Shown: piece after piece, positions 26,014 through 41,043 of the stretch | Layout: every line of letters begins with the position of its first letter | Position numbering within the stretch: position 1 is the stretch's first letter | Source of the DNA: Echiichthys vipera | Taxonomy: Eukaryota; Chordata; Actinopteri; Perciformes; Trachinidae | DNA length: 64,000 nucleotides | Direction: 5' to 3' | Assembly: GCA_963691815.1 (NCBI GenBank) | Contig: OY829658.1 | Location: forward strand, 18,888,499-18,952,498 | The notes under the pieces: model-generated | What the model was told of the DNA's origin: nothing | Database searches by the model: none | The model's input: only the letters and a program-made list of their open reading frames with translations | Program-made: the position numbers and the translations under genes

Positions 26014-26042
<29 letters not shown>
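26014..26042. repeat. (TA)n tract flanked by an inverted AATATGAT
   Basis: About 14 TA units lie between 'aatatgat' and 'atcatatt', extending the self-complementary region on both sides. Confidence 0.95.
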
Positions 26043-26045
<3 letters not shown>

Positions 26046-26778
26046 CATATTACGGACAAAACATTAAACATATATGAAATGGTGAAAAGTATCAAGGAAC
26101 ATACGTGAGGAGTGCTACTTCATAAAGGCAGGTAAAAGAGTTCCAAGTTGTTACAGTTAAGACTCTTGCTCCCTTTTAAAGCCCATATCTAAAAGATAAA
26201 CTGGATTTATATCCAGCTTCTTCAGCTTTGCTCACTGTCATTTATTTTCATCTCATATAGAAATAAAGAACACAAAGGTTTGGCGTGTGACAGCTGCTGT
26301 TGTTTGTCAGCTATTGTATTTACAAAAGATCCCTTCTAGGAAAATGTGATACATCACTATTAATATAAAAACCAAAGTGGCCCAGCAGTCCATGGTTTGT
26401 CTCATTCCCACAATAGCCACATAACTAAGATGGTGAAAGTATTATTTACGATTAGTATATGTCAAGCTGTTCTCAAGACCAACTTGTCAAATATGGCAGC
26501 TTAGTCAGTGGCTTAGCGTCCAATACCAACACACAAGGCATCCTTTAGTGTCTATATGAGAAGCACCAGGCTTTCAACTACTCCACTACAGCACAAATGT
26601 CACAGAAGATGACTTAGTAAAAAGAGTAACAAAGGTAGCATTGGTCCGAGCAGGTAATAGGGCGGCTGGATGGATGGGTCTCAAACACAGCACTTTCACC
26701 CAGGAGATGGCTCTTTATGTTCTGTGTGAAAAGTGGAATTACTTTAAATTAAGTTACAGATGTAACCTCGGTAAGTTA

Positions 26779-26865
26779 TGTTATGATCTTTTCCTAAACC
26801 TAACCAAGTAGATTTATTCCCTAAACCTAACCAGCCATGATCTTTACTTAAACTTAACTATACCC
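26779..26865. repeat. 'CCTAAACCTAACCAAGT' fish repeat
   Basis: 'cctaaacctaaccaagtaga' and 'cctaaacctaaccagccatg' lie in tandem with 'atgatcttt' between and after them, giving a diverged unit of about 40 bp. I recall this motif from many fish sequences. Confidence 0.55.
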
Positions 26866-26957
26866 TGGATGCTGAAAAATTATGCCAAAAGGTGTTGAGG
26901 TTTTGTTGTATATGTTGATAAATGTTACAAAATGTTGTTTATGTACAATTTATATAT

Positions 26958-27058
26958 TTTTGTTTCTTAGTCTCTGCTCTACAATTATCTCCCTTGCTTC
27001 TCAGTGTTACAACACTAAGAAGCAAGGGAGATGTCTGAGATGGGACTGAGAACAGACA
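26958..27058. repeat. Near-perfect palindrome with a 2-nt loop
   Basis: 'atctcccttgcttctcagtg' plus 'tt' (26987-27008) pairs with 27011-27032, with one mismatch in 22 and a loop of only 'ac'. Weaker pairing continues outward, 'tgtttcttagtctctgctct' against the reverse complement of 'gggactgagaacaga', for arms of about 50 bp. No coding or promoter signal is present. Confidence 0.8.
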
Positions 27059-29265
<2,207 letters not shown>

Positions 29266-29818
29266 CATAATATAGGCACTTTCCTAGAGAGGATTCATAA
29301 ATGCATCATTATGAGCGTACTCTTTTTAATATGAGCAGTGGTGTCTGGAAACCTTGTCTGTATAGAATAAATCCAAGGCACTACCTCTCTTGTTCAGCTC
29401 AACTGGCCTTGAAACATTTAGATGAACAGTATATCACATGTAGCAAAGTCTGCTTATCAGCCATGCATCCATGAGCAAATCCTAATCCATTCAACAACGC
29501 TGCAACACATCTAGAGTTCTTCTTTATTACTGTACACACTAACTGTTTTAGATCATGTTTTAACCATCAGTATGGATCCACACTTGTGACTTAATAATTA
29601 CTACACAAAAAGCTGAAATCTTTGCCCTACAAAACTCATTCCTGAGTCTTGGGAGAAAAACTCTCACATCCTTTGGCATTCAGTTAGCCTTAGGTGATGC
29701 AACACAAATGTCTGACTTGCAGAATAGTTTCCAAACTCAACTTTACTGAAGCTCAGAGAGAGGATGTAGTGGCACTGGTATTGTTTTCACCTTGTGAGCC
29801 TCTGTGTGTGTGAGCTCC

Positions 29819-31986
<2,168 letters not shown>

Positions 31987-32211
31987 TCATAACAGCATCA
32001 CACTCTTCCACAGCTGCTTTCGGCACTTATCAGCCATGTCTGCACTCATATACATTACCCCGTAAAGACCCAGACCATCCTGGTCAAACGCTGATTTCGC
32101 AGCCTGCGTCTTAGTGATTTGTATTGTCGGATTAGCGCTTAAACCTCCAGGTTCAAGAAGAGGTCGTACCCGCAGGCTGTTTTCCTGATCGATAAAGATA
32201 GTTGATCTGAC
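31987..32211 (-). other. Possible orphan coding exon (unidentified)
   Basis: A 74-codon minus frame opens right after a stop and ends at TGA (31987-31989). It reads like real protein: 'IDQENSLRVRPLLEPGG', 'NPTIQITKTQAAKSAFDQDG', then 'DMADKCRKQLW'. On the minus strand 'ctgagtcag' could be a splice acceptor just before 32206. 'tacggg' followed by 'gtaatg' could be a donor after 32059, giving a 148-nt exon (49 codons plus one base). The polypyrimidine tract is weak and I do not recognise the protein. The block is GC-richer than its surroundings and free of repeats. It could equally be a chance frame or an old element relic. Confidence 0.25.
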
Positions 32212-34148
32212 TCAGTGCACTGAATGTCAAGTCCTAAACTATTACTCTTTAGTGGCGTTATGTGTTAATTTAAAAAGGCATGCATTCATCAACTCTGTCC
32301 AGTCTGTGGACACTGCACACTGAATATGTTTAATATGATACAATATCTTAGTGTATTTTATCAGTGCACTCTCTCAGGGTAAATGCTGATTACAGTTTAT
32401 CTGGAGTGATTTGACTGTGGAAAGCCAAGGAGGCATGCAAAAATATTTCCTCAAGACACACATAGACTTTTTATCTAGGCTGAGAAAAGGAATAGAAGGG
32501 AGTCATTTATTTTTCAGTACTCTTCGAATATGATTAACTCTCCTCAGGAACATGTAGGAGACAACCTCACCGGTCAATTACAGATTAAAAAAAGGAAAGA
32601 TAAAAGGCTTTATCTGGGAAGAGTCATAATCCACTGGAAAACTAGTAATGAAACTATGAGGTTTCTGCTAGATTATAGATGCCATTCAAATATTCGCTGG
32701 TGTTCACTCATGGATCTGGCTTTTTGCCTGTTAGCTTTACAAAATGTCTGCTTTGAAATATAGTGGGGAATGTGAAGCAATGAAATGGTGGGGAAAAGAG
32801 CATGCTTCAACATTGTGTGGGTAGCACCCAATTGCAGAGATGACAAACAGGCTTGGCGCAGGTTAAAGTCTCTTTATATATGACTCAGCAGGACAACTAA
32901 TACAAAACAACAAAACACCACTGGCAACACGACAGGAGCACATCTGAACACCATCTGTTGACACACAGCTGCAAGGAAAAGACAACAAACAGTGGACCAC
33001 ACAGAAGAGCTATTTGGAGGCTAATTATCACTCCAACTACACAAGGAGAGACAAACTGGATGACCTGGCTTGACTGGCATTGCCTGGTGTCGAAGTAGTT
33101 TCCAGACTGAGCAATCTGTAACCAAAAGACAAAATGCTGTATGTCAAGCAGAAGAAAGCAATCACAAGCAGATTGACTGCATATTTGAATTAGCCATAAA
33201 CTCCCACCATTCCTGCCTGCTGGCACCAACAAGGGCTAGCACTTCGGACAGTTCCTGTGCTGCTGACAGACTCATGATCAGCACTCTGGACAGAGACAGG
33301 AAGGCAGATATGAGACTTTTTAGGCAAAAGTTATTACACTGTAAAGCCACTTGCATTTCAATTACAACAGGGCTACCTGCTTGAAGGTGTGTCTGTTAAT
33401 GCGCTTGTCTTGAGTCAATGATGTTTAAAAACAGCATGCTGATCCATGGCTTTGACTAGCAGTCGAAGGAGGGGGTGTAAAATGGTGGAGATACTACCTG
33501 ATCTCTTCTGAGTCTGTGGACAACCAAACACAAGTTTAAATCTATGTCAGAGACAGACGTTTCAATGCTGGTGATGGCTAGTAAAGTTAAGGGAAAAAAA
33601 TAGAAACATATCTAAAATTAAAATTGCACAGAAAAATACAAGTATCGTTTCTAACTTTTGATTGGAAGCCTAAAGCATGCATCCAAAGTCACTCACCCCA
33701 TCTTCTCATCGCGTTCAGGCACAAACACACAGAGCTCTGAAGCAGACCCATGCACTGTAGAGTGGCTCTCTCAGTTTATGAGTGTCTGCCATCTCTCTCT
33801 GAAAGATTACTGTCTTTCAGAAGATTTAGCAGGCTTTTAAGCTGAATATAAAGGTATCATATGACCTAGATGAGAGACCTGCCCACTTTATGCAATATCC
33901 CATGCAGTATTGGGCAGGAAACATGCATGCTTTCTCATGCAGTACAAATGTGTTATTTCAGCACTTTATAAGATATATATATATATATATATTCAAATAT
34001 TTCCATATACAGCCAAGAAACCACCCAAGAAAGACAAAACTGTGTCTCAGAGGGTTAATTAATATCCTGTTTTTAACCCATCCAAACACCCCATACATAA
34101 ACACACAGTCATGAGCCGGTGGTCTCTGATCACCAGCTGTCATTTTGC
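32212..34148. other. No gene recognised
   Basis: Unique DNA. A 111-codon minus frame (32897-33232) and a 104-codon plus frame (33070-33384) overlap on opposite strands with no domain. A short (AT)n lies at 33972-33992. Confidence 0.45.
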
Positions 34149-34216
34149 CTGTTTTTGAACCAGCAACTGCTGGGCTACTAGTCAGCTCCTCTAACCTCTG
34201 GGCTACCTACAGCCCA
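34149..34216 (-). mobile_element. tRNA-derived SINE head, fragment
   Basis: Read on minus, an A-box-like 'tagcccagaggttagagg' is followed after about 25 nt by B-box-like 'ctggttcaaaaac'. The spacing and words are those of a tRNA-like pol III promoter head. Only this head is recognisable. It does not fold as a functional tRNA. Confidence 0.55.
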
Positions 34217-34748
34217 AGTTGTCGACCTTTGTTGTCCATCAACAAACTAAGATAGCAGGCTAAAAACAGCACTGCATTTTACTGATTTTTGCCTGGGTTT
34301 CAGTTTTTATTCACACTCTATGAATACAGGCAGAAAGAAACATGTTTTACTTTCCTTTGCTGTGCATCTGCCTCTTCGAGTCTGCAGTGTTTCAGAACAC
34401 TGTGATGAACCAGTAACTCAGCAGAGCTACAAAAGTACCAAAAACATTGTTTTGAGTATCATCCCCATGTACCTTCGCCTTGATCTAAGGTGGTATAGAG
34501 TATCAGCATTCAATGCATTACAAAAACGGCCAAGCTGAAAAGAAAATGCATTGTTTCTGCAGCTACAGTGTTAAAATGTACTAAATGTTCATGGGTATTG
34601 TAAGTTAAATCTATCTCTGCCTTGGCTATCTGATACGCTGATAAATGCACGCACTGTTTGTTGTTCTGCCGGTGAAAGTGTTTTTGTGAGGAAACAATCT
34701 AAAAGTCATTTCCACCGGAAGACTTTGGAGAGTGTTTGTGTTAGTGTT
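34217..34748. other. No feature recognised
   Basis: Unique sequence up to the TG array. Confidence 0.5.
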
Positions 34749-34766
34749 TGTGTGTGTGTGTGTGCA

Positions 34767-34811
<45 letters not shown>
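34749..34811. repeat. (TG)n microsatellite with GCATGCG interruption
   Basis: TG units are interrupted once near 34764 by 'gcatgcg'. Confidence 0.97.
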
Positions 34812-34814
<3 letters not shown>

Positions 34815-35094
34815 GATGAAGAGTAAAGCCCGCTGGAGAAAACCCAGACAAAACACTTCAACTCTGAATTCACTTCTTACTCCCTCTCCCGCTGTCTTTC
34901 CTTCTCTCTCTGTTCACCAAGGAGTGCCTAAGAGGCAAAGGTGCTGGATTAGGAAGAATATGTGTGTCTCTCTCTCTGTGTTAATATATGTGTGTGTCAG
35001 TATGTGTGTAGAATTAGTTTCAGTACAGAGTACAGGTGCTTGAGCACGTCTGGGCTTCACAGAGATGAAACCTTTCCTACCATTGCTGTCTCTC

Positions 35095-35117
35095 TCACAC
35101 ACACACACACACACACA
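35095..35117. repeat. Short (CA)n tract
   Basis: About 11 CA units after 'tctctct'. The tract faces the (TG)n array at 35298. Confidence 0.9.
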
Positions 35118-35294
35118 AATGACAAGATGCATTATTATAATCTCTCACACTCATTTACGGTATCTTATACCTGTCCTCCCAAACAGCAAACATTCAAAGA
35201 AACCCACACACACGCTACAATAATCTGAAAGCAGTGGATTTGGATTTATGTTCTCGTATTTTTGTCTGACACTTATATTGCTAAATACGACTTT

Positions 35295-35297
<3 letters not shown>

Positions 35298-35377
<80 letters not shown>
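35298..35377. repeat. (TG)n microsatellite, 40 units
   Basis: A pure TG run. The long Cys-Val and His-Thr open frames here are products of the repeat. Confidence 0.98.
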
Positions 35378-35379
<2 letters not shown>

Positions 35380-35694
35380 AAGACAAACCAGCACAAATGT
35401 TGGAAAATGGGGTTGCTGTTGTGGCTCTGTCAGTTTTTCTAACACCTTCAGCAGGAAGCCCACTTCTACTATTCTAAGTTTGGCAGGTAAACATATAATT
35501 GGGTGGTAAAACCATCTTGCCATGCACAATGGTTCATTTAATCACAAAACCTGTTTCATGGTCCACATATAGTGACCTCACATCCACAAATTGTTATCAG
35601 GTGCTGTTGTGGCCCATGTAAGCCATGTGTCGAAATAAAGACAACAATACCCTTCAGTGTTTGGATTCAGCCAAACTGCGCAGCCGGAGAGTGT

Positions 35695-35714
35695 ATGTGT
35701 GTGTGTGTGTGTGC
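35695..35714. repeat. Short (TG)n tract
   Basis: Ten TG units before 'catgcgcgtctatg'. It forms an inverted pair with the (CA)n at 35858. Confidence 0.9.
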
Positions 35715-35856
35715 ATGCGCGTCTATGTTTAAGCAAAGTGTGTGGAGTATCTCTCCAAGGAAGTTTTTTTGTGACAGTGTGTATGTTTGTTTAAAGCTAT
35801 TGTCTTGCTTCTCCTCTCAGCTGAAGCCAATTAACTTCACTGCTCTGCTGGTGATA

Positions 35857-35857
<1 letters not shown>

Positions 35858-35893
<36 letters not shown>
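35858..35893. repeat. (CA)n tract
   Basis: Eighteen CA units, inverted relative to the TG tract 144 bp upstream. Confidence 0.95.
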
Positions 35894-35896
<3 letters not shown>

Positions 35897-36048
35897 GATG
35901 CAGTTTATTTGAGTGTGGTTGTTCAGGTAACGAGACGGCATATATAGTTTGAGACAGAGTTTGTAAACACAGCAAAGAAACGCCAGAGCAACCTTTGTGC
36001 AAAAGAGATGACCGGTACCGGTGTTGAAAATGACAATTTGGACAATGT

Positions 36049-36066
36049 TTTGTTGTTGTTGTTGTT
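36049..36066. repeat. (GTT)n microsatellite
   Basis: Six GTT units. Confidence 0.9.
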
Positions 36067-36144
36067 GAATTCTCCCTTTTGTGACAGGGCAACAGAGACA
36101 TTTTCTTTATATAAAAAATTCAGTTTTAAAGTAACCTTCCCTTC

Positions 36145-36440
36145 AATGCACTGTTGAGGTGCCCTTCAGCAAGATACAGAGCCCCCAAACTGGGTGCTTT
36201 TCCATGGAGCAGCCCCTTTGCGCTGCCATCTCTCCTGGAGAGGTACCAGTTCACCTACTTGGGGTGGCAGTAACTCAATCCAAAGGGACTTGGCTTGGGA
36301 ACTGAAGGTCCACTGGTCCAAGTCCCCTTACGGACCAAGTGTTGAGCATGGACTGCTGCTGGAGAGGTGCCAGTTCACCTCCTGAGGTCGAGGTCCCCTT
36401 GAGTAAGGGCACTTTTCCGTGGGGCAGCCCCATTGCAACT
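36145..36440. repeat. Two partial copies of a teleost repeat in direct order
   Basis: 'ggagaggtaccagttcacct' (near 36237) recurs as 'ggagaggtgccagttcacct' (near 36361). 'gcttttccatggagcagccc' (near 36196) recurs as 'acttttccgtggggcagccc' (near 36410). 'gaggtgcccttcagcaagat' and 'gaggtccccttgagtaaggg' are also a pair. These words belong to a common fish interspersed repeat I recall. Here two permuted fragments lie side by side, so either a duplication or two insertions occurred. Confidence 0.6.
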
Positions 36441-37921
36441 AATATAAATAAAGACAGCCAATTCACATGGAACGCATTTATGTCAAATTATTTTGATATT
36501 TGGCATCTAGGCTCCAACTCTGTCATTCTCGCGGGCATACTATTAGGATTGGGGTATGGTATTAATAAATAGCCCCTGAGAAACTAAGAATACGATTCTT
36601 CAGGTGGCTGCTGTAGATGCTGTATGTACAGCAGCAGCAGTGTTTGCTAATGAGCAGTGCACCAGCAGCTTAACTGAAAAAGTGGTGTCAACCTAAATAC
36701 ACCACTCACTCCGAAGCTTTGCTTTAGTCATCCTCTTACAATTAGAGACATCAATCTATAGTATGTGTGCCGCAGTTAAGTTAAAATTGTGCTGAAAGTT
36801 TAAAAGAAAAAATAAATCCCAGTGTTTCTTGTGTCATGTGAAACATGTACACGCAAGATTTGAGGTCAGCGATCTCCTGATAACAGCAGTGCTGGGAGTC
36901 CAAGATGGGGATGTGTGCCTTTGATTCCTCCAAAAGTGTAACATGGATTTCAGATGAAAAGCTAGTTGGCTAGAAAAACATCATTGTTGACGACTCAAAC
37001 TATTTCAAAAAGGCGTGATATGCCGTCAGGACACACACAAACACACAATGACATCAGTAATCATAACACACAGAGTGTGGAGTAGAGAAGTGTGTGACAA
37101 CTAATCTCTGTGGTTATGGTGGGGTCACTCCATAGATGTCTTAGTGAGTGCAAACACAGAATAGGACTATTGATTCTGCCTCTCTGTTGTCATCCTTTTT
37201 TGGGTGTTACACAGTTATGCACTTCTGCTGTCTCTCTTTTCTGTCACTCGCTCTGAATGTTCTTTTGGACCACCCTTCTCTCCACCTGCCAGACCAGTGG
37301 GATTCCACTTGTTACACTGCACCTCTAGCAAAAGATAATATAATGTTGAGTACTTCAGGATTCAAAAGTAGTTTCTGAGACTAAAAATGGTTGTTTAAAA
37401 TATAATTGAAATTTAGGAGATTAGAAATGTAACCAAATTAAACTGAATATCATAGTTACACTGTTGATGAGCTGGTCAGTGGTAGGGGCTGGAATGGTGT
37501 TTTGGTTTTCTTTGCACCCGTTACTGGGTGTCTTAGTGTCTATAACATGGACTAGAAGTCTACTAATAACCACTGAGTTTTACAATTAGCACACTTGTCT
37601 AAGCCAGGAGGTTTGAGCTGACATGGTTTGACATTGTTTACAAATGCAGACAATATCAATGTGAAATATCAATATCAATCTGTGTCTGTGTGGCAATCAA
37701 TACTAATTACACATTGGAAGGCTTGTAATTGAGATTGGTTGGTAGGAACCTTAGTCAGTTGATGTTTGATTCAGTGTCGAAAATGTGCTTTCTTCACGAT
37801 GAGCTCTGACATACTGTACAGTATAGAATACATTATATTAGTTAATGCAAGATGGACTGCATTAATGATGGTGTAAACTGAATTCCTTTTTAATCCCTAA
37901 ACCCAGAATACAAATTGCCAA
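36441..37921. other. No feature recognised
   Basis: Unique DNA with no convincing frame. Confidence 0.5.
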
Positions 37922-37932
37922 TGATATACAGC

Positions 37933-38279
37933 CGACCTATTCAATTGGCCCATCTGGAGCTGTGGCACTTCCTGTTTGTTTTTCCGGTCTGTCTGTCTGA
38001 ACAGCAAAATTGGTTAACATGGGCACCAAAAGGAAGCGGGCAGCTCATCTCGCTCCTTTGCGCTTCCCCCTCCTGTTTGCGCCTGCCCATCCACTATATT
38101 TCTTAAAAATCAACCTAGTGTTACCGTGTTTGAGATTGTGTTTAGCAAGAGAGTTGAGCAGACAAACACACACAGACTTTTATACACACAGGTTCTAAAT
38201 AGGCTGTGGAAAATGTCTGGCCCAGCTACATTACGTGGTTTTAAAATCTGGCCCAATTGAATTTAAAATTGAATAGCCC
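37933..38279. mobile_element. Non-autonomous element with an 11-bp target duplication
   Basis: TGATATACAGC occurs directly before (37922-37932) and directly after (38280-38290) the element. The left end 'gacctattcaattggccc' and the reverse complement of the right end, 'gggctattcaatttt' then 'attcaattgggccagat', are related TIRs, the left having lost about 14 bp. The 347-bp interior has no transposase. An 11-bp duplication is longer than hAT (8) or Harbinger (3) and fits the 9-11 bp of Mutator-like elements; an 8-bp duplication plus chance matches is the alternative. Confidence 0.7.
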
Positions 38280-38290
38280 TGATATACAGC

Positions 38291-39067
38291 ATCATAATAC
38301 TTTTTTTTTTAATTAAATACATTGTGAACTATGCATATGGGTGCTCTACATACTTTTCATACTGGGGCTTATGGGCTTATTTATTTACCAGTGGGGCTAT
38401 ATAACTTCTAGCACACAAATGAATAAATATCAATCAAACATCACACAAAAGGCATTGGTTGATATGGGAGCCAAGTGCAGACAGAAGGCAGAGAGATACA
38501 GCAATAGACAAAAGATAATAGACAACTGTCAACTGCGGAAATCTTGGGGAACGGAGAAATTACAGCTCACATCTCGACAGACAAGGGGCTGAAGGAAATG
38601 TGTACAAACTGTTCTTTAGTGCTCTTTAGTGACTCAAAGCCAGGAATAAGGCTCCTCCCTGTGTCCAATAAAGCTCCCCTGCTAGTTGCAGAATTTTCCG
38701 CAAGGGGTATACTATCAATGCTGGATGCTAGGTTCTTTCCCCTGTCTTCTGGTCAGCTAATATGTATAACTGCACTGCTGTTTATTTAAGCTTGCTCCCC
38801 ACTGTTTTTACAATTATGCCTTAAGTTTCTTGTTTAAGGATAGCTAGCATACCGAAGAAAATTGAATGATAGTGTCCTTTGGCTAAATACATCTACAACA
38901 ACCCAAATGATTCTGGGGGATTAAGCATCCGTAAGCACCAACCAAAGGACCCCCCCCCCCCCCCCTTTTTTTTTTAACACCCATCCATTTTTTTTTAACA
39001 CCCATCCATCCTGGTGCTACTATTATACTACGAACTATCATCAACTAAAGAAATGCTTGTTTTTGTG
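38291..39067. other. No gene; homopolymer cluster near the end
   Basis: Short frames (38341-38592 and 38544-38789, both plus) have no domain. The homopolymer block is listed separately. Confidence 0.45.
38950..39010. repeat. C16-T10 run followed by a 22-bp direct repeat
   Basis: Sixteen C are followed by ten T. Then 'aacacccatccat' is repeated after a second T-run, so the unit of T-tract plus 'aacacccatccat' occurs twice in tandem. Length calls at the C-run could be sequencing artefacts. Confidence 0.85.
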
Positions 39068-39075
39068 CTTGTTAT

Positions 39076-39747
39076 TAGGGCTGCGACTTCAACGCGTTAA
39101 TTAATTACAGAAAAAAAACACAATTAATCGAAATTTATGTTTGCACAATGCGGAACTTTGCTCATTGCAAGAGTTCCCGCCCGGTCCCTAATACTGACGC
39201 ACAACACGCAACACAAGAGAAATGAAACCGATGAGAAGCGAGATGAGTTGTTGCTGGGTTTAGTGGGCGGATATTTGAGTTCTAAAAAACGACCAAGTGA
39301 AAACGTGGTTAAATAGCACGGCCATGTAAAAATTGTGCAAGAAAGAATTCACCTCCCACCGGAGCTCTTAAGCTTCCTCTCCACCCCAATGCCGAACATG
39401 TTGTTAGCATAGACAACGCTCCTAGTAGAGACTGTAATAACAGTAGTTGATGGTTCATTGTTTCTGTGTTTTTGAAAACATGGGAGAAAAAGCTTTCTAT
39501 GTTGAACTGTTTATTTTATGCAAAGGATATTATTCTAAAACATTTTTTGCAATGTTAGGTTTCCACTTTTCCTGAATATACTGTACCAAGCACTGTTTTT
39601 TTATGATATATTAAGTCAAATATCAAAATCTATTTAAATTGAAAAATGTTGCTACTTGTTTCAAATATTGATATGTAATTAATTGCAATTAATTTATTAC
39701 AAAGCCTCTAATTAATTAGATTATTATTTTAATCTGGCCCACCACTA
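39076..39747. mobile_element. hAT element with 8-bp target duplication and BED-finger relic
   Basis: The element starts TAGGGCTGCGAC and ends GGCCCACCACTA (reverse complement TAGTGGTGGGCC). It is flanked on both sides by CTTGTTAT (39068-39075 and 39748-39755). Near both ends are AT-rich 'attaattaca' and 'taattaattagatt' blocks typical of this fish group. A zinc-finger relic lies inside. At 672 bp it is too short for a whole transposase. Confidence 0.85.
39316..39420 (+). pseudogene. BED-type zinc finger relic of a hAT protein
   Basis: The plus frame gives 'PCKNCARKNSPPTGALKLPL' then 'HPNAEHVVSID'. This is a Cys-x2-Cys followed by His-x4-His, with Asn-Ala-x-His-Val as in BED fingers of fish hAT transposases (…CKxCxK…LxxHLNAKHV…). 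The upstream 'SKKRPSENVV' is in another frame and ends in a stop, so the gene is frameshifted. BED fingers bind DNA; here only the scar remains. Confidence 0.6.
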
Positions 39748-39755
39748 CTTGTTAT

Positions 39756-41004
39756 ACATCATAATCGCATGAACTCTGGTTATAGTTGAAAAAATATGAA
39801 AGTATTATGAAAGCATCATGCTGTACCCTGCTTTGCTGCCACAATGGAGATGTGAAGCGACTTGCTCCAAGTCACGCAGATGAAAGTGTTGCTTGCTTCT
39901 TTCCTCTGGGTATTGAACTTATCTCTGCAGCATTAGGTCACAACCCCAAATCTATCACCTTTTGTATCATATCAGCCCAGGGTGTCTGACCAATAAGAAT
40001 AAATGTACTGTATTCAGAGGACAAGAGATAGAGAGATGGGAACAAAGACTATTGGGAAACAGTGAATAAGGAGGACAGAGAAGAAGAGGCATTTAATAAT
40101 GGATGCATTTTCATATGAGAGAGAGAGAGAGAAAAAAAAAAGTGGGGAAGACCTGGAGTGCATGTAAGAGAGAAATTTCTGTGACCTTCTGCCTGGCAAA
40201 GCCCCATTCGACTAAGAAATGAGGAGGTACGGAGTAATGGGGGGGGGGGGGTAGAGAGAAGACTGCTAATGTGAAGGGAGGGGGATGAAGGGAGAGAAAT
40301 ATGGAGATGGAAGGGTGGGATTTGGCCGTAAGTGTTAAATATTTGACATTTATCCAAATGATAACAACTTATCTTGTCGCCCTACAGAGACAGGCAAGAA
40401 GAGAGACATTGGGATTGCTGAGGACTCCAAAAAAGAGGGTCTCGAACTGCTTTATGGTTAAAAAAATTATTTAGCAGTCAAACATCGAAACCCTTGAGTT
40501 TATTTGATTTTAAATGAATCCATACCTCTCGATCACCAGCTGAAAGCATGATAATACGGAGCTTCTGTGGCTGTAATCTTGCCTGCAGATCACACAGCAA
40601 ATAGACCCCCCCCCTCCCGAGGGGCAGAACTAATTATGATCCCACAACTTGTGTATATCTAGCTTCATTAACCCTAGGCTCATCTGAAGGTTGCTATAGT
40701 AACGCATTTTAAAGTACTCTAATTTAACCTGACCAATTGACAAGCTGTGGTATCCCAGGCAGCTTACTCAAAGCACATACTTGACCAATAGACAAAAACA
40801 TACTCATTATTTGATGCGACAATGTGCAGCACTTTCACATAAAGTATGTTTGTTTTGCTTCTCCCAAGACATTAAATCCATTTAGTAAAGGTTTTGTATT
40901 GCTGTTACAGTATAAACACCCAGTGGACGGGGGAAAGCTCTTTATAAACAAAAGATCTATTTAGAAGGACCTGCTGCTCTATCACTAAACAGAGATGTAA
41001 CTGG
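39756..41004. other. No gene; purine-rich patch
   Basis: 40010-40320 is purine-rich on plus with a run of about 12 G near 40240, which creates long Ser/Leu/Pro frames on minus. A C-run lies near 40607. There is no domain. Confidence 0.5.
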
Positions 41005-41043
41005 CCCTGCTTGGCAATTCTAACTGTGCATTGCCAAGCAGGG
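41005..41043. repeat. Perfect 14-bp inverted repeat with 11-nt loop
   Basis: 'ccctgcttggcaat' (41005-41018) is followed by its exact reverse complement at 41030-41043, and the flanking G-C pair adds one more. Related words 'ccttggcaagcag' (near 41470) and 'ccctgttaagcag' (near 41553) recur within 550 bp, each followed by 'atgYgtttgag'. Confidence 0.8.
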
